Shown piece by piece: positions 60,059 to 64,000 of a stretch of 64,000 nt of DNA (its first letter is position 1; the number at the start of each line of letters is the position of its first letter). Below the pieces are notes generated by a model. The model saw only the letters and a program-made list of their open reading frames with translations. It had not been told where the DNA came from and ran no database searches. The position numbers and the translations under genes were made by a program. The DNA comes from an uncultured Muribaculaceae bacterium (GTDB lineage Bacteria; Bacteroidota; Bacteroidia; Bacteroidales; Muribaculaceae). The stretch is taken from positions 1-64,000 of the forward strand of contig CAJTZQ010000001.1 in assembly GCA_910583795.1 (NCBI GenBank). The letters run 5' to 3'.

Positions 60059-60090
60059 CTCAAATCGGGATTAGACCCGCAGGGCGGGGT

Positions 60091-62190
60091 TCACCGGCGA
60101 TTGCCGCGCTGCTTCTGCTGCTCGCGAAGCATTGCCTGCTGCTGCTTCTGCATCTCCTCGATGCGAGCCATGAATCCGCTTTTCTTCTTTGGTTTCTTGG
60201 CATTTTCAGCCATTGTCTTTCTCACGTCTTCCTCCTTGATGATGAATCGGAAAGCGTAAGTCTGAGCAATCGTGATAAGGAGCGACAGGAAGTAATAATA
60301 GGAAAGACCTGCCGCATAGTTGTTGAAGAAGACCATGAAGAACACGGGCATCAGATACATCATCCATTTCATGCCGGGCATCTGTCCCGGTGAGTTCTGC
60401 ATGTTGACTCTGGTATAGATGATGTTGGTCACTGTCATGAGAAGACAGAAGAGCGATATATGGTTGCCGAAATATTCAGTAACAAGAGGGATGTTGCCGC
60501 TCCACGATATTATGGCATCCGGAGCCGCAAGGTCTTTAGCCCACAGGAAGCTCTGTCCGCGAAGCTCGATCGCCGACGGGAAGAACGAAAACATTGCGAA
60601 AAGGATCGGCATCTGTAGCAACATCGGCAGGCATCCCGACATCGGATTAGCCCCTGCGCGGTTATAGAGCGCCATTGTCTTCTGCTGACGGAGCATGGCG
60701 TTTTCATTGCCGGGATATTTTTCGTTGATCTCCTTGATATCCGGAGCAAGTATACGCATCTTAGCCTGGCTCTTATAGCTCTTATACGTGAGCGGGAAGA
60801 GCACAAGCTTGATAAATATGGTCATGATCAGAATGATTATGCCATAGTTTGATATAAACGACCCGAGGAAATTGAAGATCGGGATAACCACACCTGTGTT
60901 GATCCAACGGAATATAGACCAACCAAGCGGTATGAGCTTGGTCAACTTAAGATCTTCATCGGAAACAGTCTTCTTGTCGAGTGAAGAAAGGAGTGGATAA
61001 AGATTCGGACCGATAAACAGCGAGAATGATGCCGGCACCTCTGCACGCCAATCATAATCGTTGACTACAGCCTGAGCGTCGAACTTCTTCAAAAGATAAG
61101 GATCGTTCTTAAGAAGAGTAGACTGGAAATCAGCAGTATTAAACGGACGTTCGCTGACAAGGACAGTAGAGAAGAACTGGTTTTTAAACCCTATCCAACG
61201 TATCTTTGCCTGGCGGTCTTCATGATCGGTCTTACTCTCAGAAAGATTTTCAACCGAACCGCCTGCAAACTTATAATATAGGGCAGAATTTCTCTCCTCA
61301 AACATCTTTCCTTTTTCCTGGCGGATAAGATCCTGATGCCAATTAATTCCAAGATTGCGGTTGTTGCTCTCCACCACGTCAGCCATATTGCGCTGCACGA
61401 TGCGTATACCCACGACATAATTCTCACCTTTGGGGAGTGTGTATTCAATTCCCCAGTATGCCCCGTCGGAAATAGGTAGAGACATAAGCACAGTAGAATC
61501 GTTGACAACCTTCGGTGTAAAAAACAATTCGGAAGAGCTCACACCCTGAGGAAGAGGAAGCTGGAAATCAAATAAATTTGAGCCGTTTTCAAAAATCACC
61601 ACTTTCTCCTTACGCTTCTGACTCTCGTCGGGTGTATATTCAGTGTCGTATTTCTTGAGTTCGGCACGGGTGATTGAACCGGACTTGGCACTGAGTTCAA
61701 GTTTAAGAGCATCATTCTCCATCCTTATAATGGAATCAGTGCCTGTCAGGAAGCGAGCGAATTTACCATATCTGCCCATGGAAAGAGAGGCATTGCGAAC
61801 TGTCTCCACAGCCTTACGCTGTTCAAGGGCCGACATTTTTTTAAGGTCTGCACGACATATATCATTCCAATCGAGGATTTTTCCATCGACTGTGACAGTT
61901 CCGCTCACAGAGTCGCCCACAGCAAGAAGATTCACATTCCCGTCAGTGAGGCGTGCAGCATGAGTGCTGTCAGGAAGCACGACCTGCTCGCCGTGCTCAA
62001 TTATATTTTTTACAAGCCATTCACGCTCTGTTGCCGACAAGGAGTCGACAGAGCTTGCCTGCGGCGCAGTGGACTGCACGCTTTCACTCTCTTCAGGTTC
62101 CGATTCCGGAACGTTGCGGGGCGACAGCCACATGAAACCGAAAAACACTACTGCCATAAGCAGCAATCCTATACCGGTGTTTTTATCCAT
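60091..62190 (-). CDS. yidC: Membrane protein insertase YidC
   Basis: 699 residues, longer than the roughly 550 of E. coli owing to a large periplasmic domain after the first helix (MDKNTGIGLLLMAVVFFGFMWL). The C-terminal core (about 455-660) has the five-helix insertase with FKLVLFPLTYKSYKSQAKM, MLRQQKTMALYNRAGANPMSGCLPMLLQMPILFAMF and the helical hairpin. A basic tail (QQQQAMLREQQKQRGNRR) reaches the ribosome. It inserts and folds inner-membrane proteins together with SecYEG. A TAATTTTG near 62269 may be its -7 element. It starts a three-gene unit. Confidence 0.93.
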   Translation of the reverse strand: MDKNTGIGLLLMAVVFFGFMWLSPRNVPESEPEESESVQSTAPQASSVDSLSATEREWLVKNIIEHGEQVVLPDSTHAARLTDGNVNLLAVGDSVSGTVTVDGKILDWNDICRADLKKMSALEQRKAVETVRNASLSMGRYGKFARFLTGTDSIIRMENDALKLELSAKSGSITRAELKKYDTEYTPDESQKRKEKVVIFENGSNLFDFQLPLPQGVSSSELFFTPKVVNDSTVLMSLPISDGAYWGIEYTLPKGENYVVGIRIVQRNMADVVESNNRNLGINWHQDLIRQEKGKMFEERNSALYYKFAGGSVENLSESKTDHEDRQAKIRWIGFKNQFFSTVLVSERPFNTADFQSTLLKNDPYLLKKFDAQAVVNDYDWRAEVPASFSLFIGPNLYPLLSSLDKKTVSDEDLKLTKLIPLGWSIFRWINTGVVIPIFNFLGSFISNYGIIILIMTIFIKLVLFPLTYKSYKSQAKMRILAPDIKEINEKYPGNENAMLRQQKTMALYNRAGANPMSGCLPMLLQMPILFAMFSFFPSAIELRGQSFLWAKDLAAPDAIISWSGNIPLVTEYFGNHISLFCLLMTVTNIIYTRVNMQNSPGQMPGMKWMMYLMPVFFMVFFNNYAAGLSYYYFLSLLITIAQTYAFRFIIKEEDVRKTMAENAKKPKKKSGFMARIEEMQKQQQAMLREQQKQRGNRR

Positions 62191-62380
62191 TACTTATTTA
62201 TCTGTTGATGTTTTTAGTTAGTTTCCACATTTTATAACACAGCACCACAGAGGGCTGCAATCAAATTGCAAAATTAATAATAATCTCCAACAATCTGTGC
62301 ATTTCAGTTGATAATTTATTCACACTTACCCCAATCCCCGCTCCCGGATTCGCAGTCAGCAATCTATTGGCAACTTTCGG

Positions 62381-63205
62381 TCATTGCTCATAGACAATCT
62401 TTCTTAAAGCGGCAGCCAATTTTACAGGAGACTCTTCTCTCGCCTTAAGTTTCTTCCAGCCAATAGGCTTTCCGAACACTATATGGAAATGTTTGCCTCT
62501 TGATTTACAAACTTCTCCCGGAAGCAATGTCTGCTCTATATTTACCTTAATGCCAAGCTTCTTGCGCCATTTTGCCATGCGATAAAACATCATTGAGTTC
62601 GTGCCCTCAAACCTTACAGGGACAATATCTCGCTTATACTCTATTGCCTTGGCAACAAATGACTTCTGCCAATCAAGATCAGCTATCACACCGCCGGGAT
62701 GCAATCGTGACACAAGGCCAGCCGGAAACTGGAGAATATGTTTATCGGAAGCCATTGCCTCGTTGATTGCCATCGCTGCCCCTCTCCCCTGACTTCCATA
62801 TTTATTGACAGGGAGGAAAACATCGCTCAGAGGCTCGACATTCATAAGCATATCGTTGACAAGGAATCTTACATTCCGGTCTCCGTAATGTTCTCCAAGA
62901 ACTGCTATAAGAGCAATCCCGTCAAGTCCACCAAGAGGATGGTTGGAGGCAAACATAAGCCGTCTGCGGGAATCAAGATTTTCCATTCCCTCAACATCCA
63001 CAGTAATGTCGAGATGCTCGAGTATCTTGCGGGAAAACTCGCTACCTCGCAAAGGGAACGCAACTCTGAGCATATCGTTCAATTCTTTCTGTCTTATGAG
63101 CTTCTCAAGAGCAGTGATGAGAAATCCCGGAACAAAACGGCTGACATTTTGTGGCAGACGCCCACGCAATATCGCATGGAGGTCAATTTCAAGGGGTTTA
63201 TCCAT
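62381..63205 (-). CDS. 1-acyl-glycerol-3-phosphate acyltransferase-like protein
   Basis: 274 residues. The acyltransferase block I is [12 protein letters not shown], a variant of the NHx4D motif with His and Asp conserved. Block III-like FEGTNSM and a further [11 protein letters not shown] follow near the end. It resembles PlsC-type lipid acyltransferases of Bacteroidetes (sometimes labelled lipid A or hemolysin acyltransferase). It may acylate lysophosphatidate or a glycolipid. Its start lies eight bases inside the obg gene, so the two are coupled. Confidence 0.82.
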   Translation of the reverse strand: MDKPLEIDLHAILRGRLPQNVSRFVPGFLITALEKLIRQKELNDMLRVAFPLRGSEFSRKILEHLDITVDVEGMENLDSRRRLMFASNHPLGGLDGIALIAVLGEHYGDRNVRFLVNDMLMNVEPLSDVFLPVNKYGSQGRGAAMAINEAMASDKHILQFPAGLVSRLHPGGVIADLDWQKSFVAKAIEYKRDIVPVRFEGTNSMMFYRMAKWRKKLGIKVNIEQTLLPGEVCKSRGKHFHIVFGKPIGWKKLKAREESPVKLAAALRKIVYEQ

Positions 63206-64000
63206 TCACACTGTCTTCTTCGTCCCAGAATTCATCTTCCCAGTCGCTGTCATCAATCGGGAAATCCTCATCCTCAGAGTCGTCTTGCCGGAATATAAAA
63301 TCATCTTCTTCCTCCACTCTGTGGCGCACATCGAGGTTACGATGAGTCATAGTGCTCTTCACCTGATTTGCTTCAGAATTGATTTCCCTCCACAAAAGAT
63401 CTTTCAGTTCAGTCAGCCCTTGCCCCGTCACAGCGGAAATAAACACAGTGGGGAGATCTTCAGGCAATTCCTTGGCGATTTCCTCTCTCAGTTCATCATC
63501 AAGCATATCACACTTGGATATGGCGAGGACTCTGCTCTTGTCTGCAAGATCGGGATTAAATTCTTTAAGTTCATTGAGGAGAATCTCATAATCTTTCTTG
63601 ATGTCGTCGCTATCGGCTGGGATCATAAACAAAAGCACAGCATTGCGCTCAATATGACGCAAAAACCGAAGTCCGAGTCCCTTACCTTCGCTGGCACCTT
63701 CTATAATGCCGGGGATATCCGCCATAACAAACGACTTGTCTCCACGGTAATTCACAATTCCGAGACTCGGCTCCATTGTGGTGAAAGGGTAGTCGGCGAT
63801 CTTTGGTTTGGCGGCGGATATAGCTGAAAGCAAAGTTGATTTCCCGGCATTGGGAAATCCCACAAGGCCCACGTCTCCAAGCAGTTTAAGTTCGAGAATC
63901 ACAGCTTTCTCAATGGCGGGTTGACCCGGCTGTGCGTATCGTGGCGCACGGTTGGTCGAGGTTGCGAAATGCCAGTTGCCAAGTCCTCCCTTGCCGCCTC
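63198..64000 (-). CDS. obg: GTPase Obg (CgtA), 3' part
   Basis: The 5' part lies beyond the right edge of the window; about 267 codons are visible. The Obg fold end is visible in frame as [20 protein letters not shown], then the G domain with [11 protein letters not shown] (G1), [16 protein letters not shown] (G3) and ISKCDML (G4). The C-terminal tail is very acidic ([17 protein letters not shown]). It is an essential ribosome-assembly and stress GTPase. An ATT/GTG start inside the G domain is not real. It overlaps the acyltransferase gene by eight bases. Confidence 0.93.
   Translation of the reverse strand, partial: GGKGGLGNWHFATSTNRAPRYAQPGQPAIEKAVILELKLLGDVGLVGFPNAGKSTLLSAISAAKPKIADYPFTTMEPSLGIVNYRGDKSFVMADIPGIIEGASEGKGLGLRFLRHIERNAVLLFMIPADSDDIKKDYEILLNELKEFNPDLADKSRVLAISKCDMLDDELREEIAKELPEDLPTVFISAVTGQGLTELKDLLWREINSEANQVKSTMTHRNLDVRHRVEEEDDFIFRQDDSEDEDFPIDDSDWEDEFWDEEDSVNG

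Overview
The window looks like a chromosomal segment of a gut Bacteroidales bacterium, probably Muribaculaceae or a near relative. I infer this from the Bacteroidetes promoter signature (TTTG, about 19-20 bases, TAnnTTTG) before many genes, fimbrillin-type surface lipoproteins, the thrA-apgM-thrC order, an AhpC/AhpF pair, a TopA without zinc fingers, and the lack of Shine-Dalgarno sequences. No database search was possible, so the family assignment is inference.

Layout. 0.3-4.3 kb: two related sensor kinases without an output domain. 4.4-11.2 kb: a tightly coupled five-gene minus-strand operon that reads as a synthase-dependent exopolysaccharide machine (TolC-like channel, HlyD-like adaptor, zinc-ribbon protein with a GGDEF-like tail, processive family 2 glycosyltransferase, UDP-HexNAc dehydrogenase). 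11.2-19.8 kb: four surface lipoproteins (fimbrillin-like stems with different C-terminal heads). 20.0-25.5 kb: an accessory patch around tRNA-Gln with an AAA ATPase, an AbiL-like ATPase/RloB pair and a DUF1016 nuclease. 25.5-29.6 kb: a lipoprotein, three FKBP-family proteins with a tiny lipoprotein among them, and a TonB-like protein. 29.9-37.1 kb: a low-molecular-weight phosphatase, an AsmA-like protein, a HAD/dehydroquinate synthase fusion and a WecA-like transferase. 37.3-43.0 kb: a catalytically dead-looking phosphoglycerate mutase paralogue, then Wza-, Wzz- and M23-peptidase genes. 43.2-50.6 kb: housekeeping genes (gyrB, ahpF, ahpC, topA). 50.7-52.2 kb: a MACPF pore-former lipoprotein. 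52.2-57.3 kb: the threonine operon. 57.4-58.4 kb: a gene-free stretch with an orphan cobalamin riboswitch and a candidate small RNA. 58.4-64.0 kb: thyA, a NapH-like ferredoxin, yidC, an acyltransferase and the 3' part of obg.

How the genes work together. Two envelope-polysaccharide systems are present: the 4.4-11.2 kb synthase-type operon and a Wza/Wzz-type export operon near the WecA-like initiating transferase. Surface lipoproteins and the MACPF protein suggest adhesion and competition. The 20-25 kb patch suggests phage defence.

The most distinctive feature outside genes is that about fourteen intergenic gaps carry degenerate seven-base tandem arrays, often arranged as inverted arms around an AT-rich core, with several recognisable dispersed families. 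The best candidates for something undescribed are the synthase-type polysaccharide operon with its degenerate GGDEF-like metal-binding protein, the orphan B12 riboswitch with its own promoter and no gene behind it, and the heptamer-built inverted elements.
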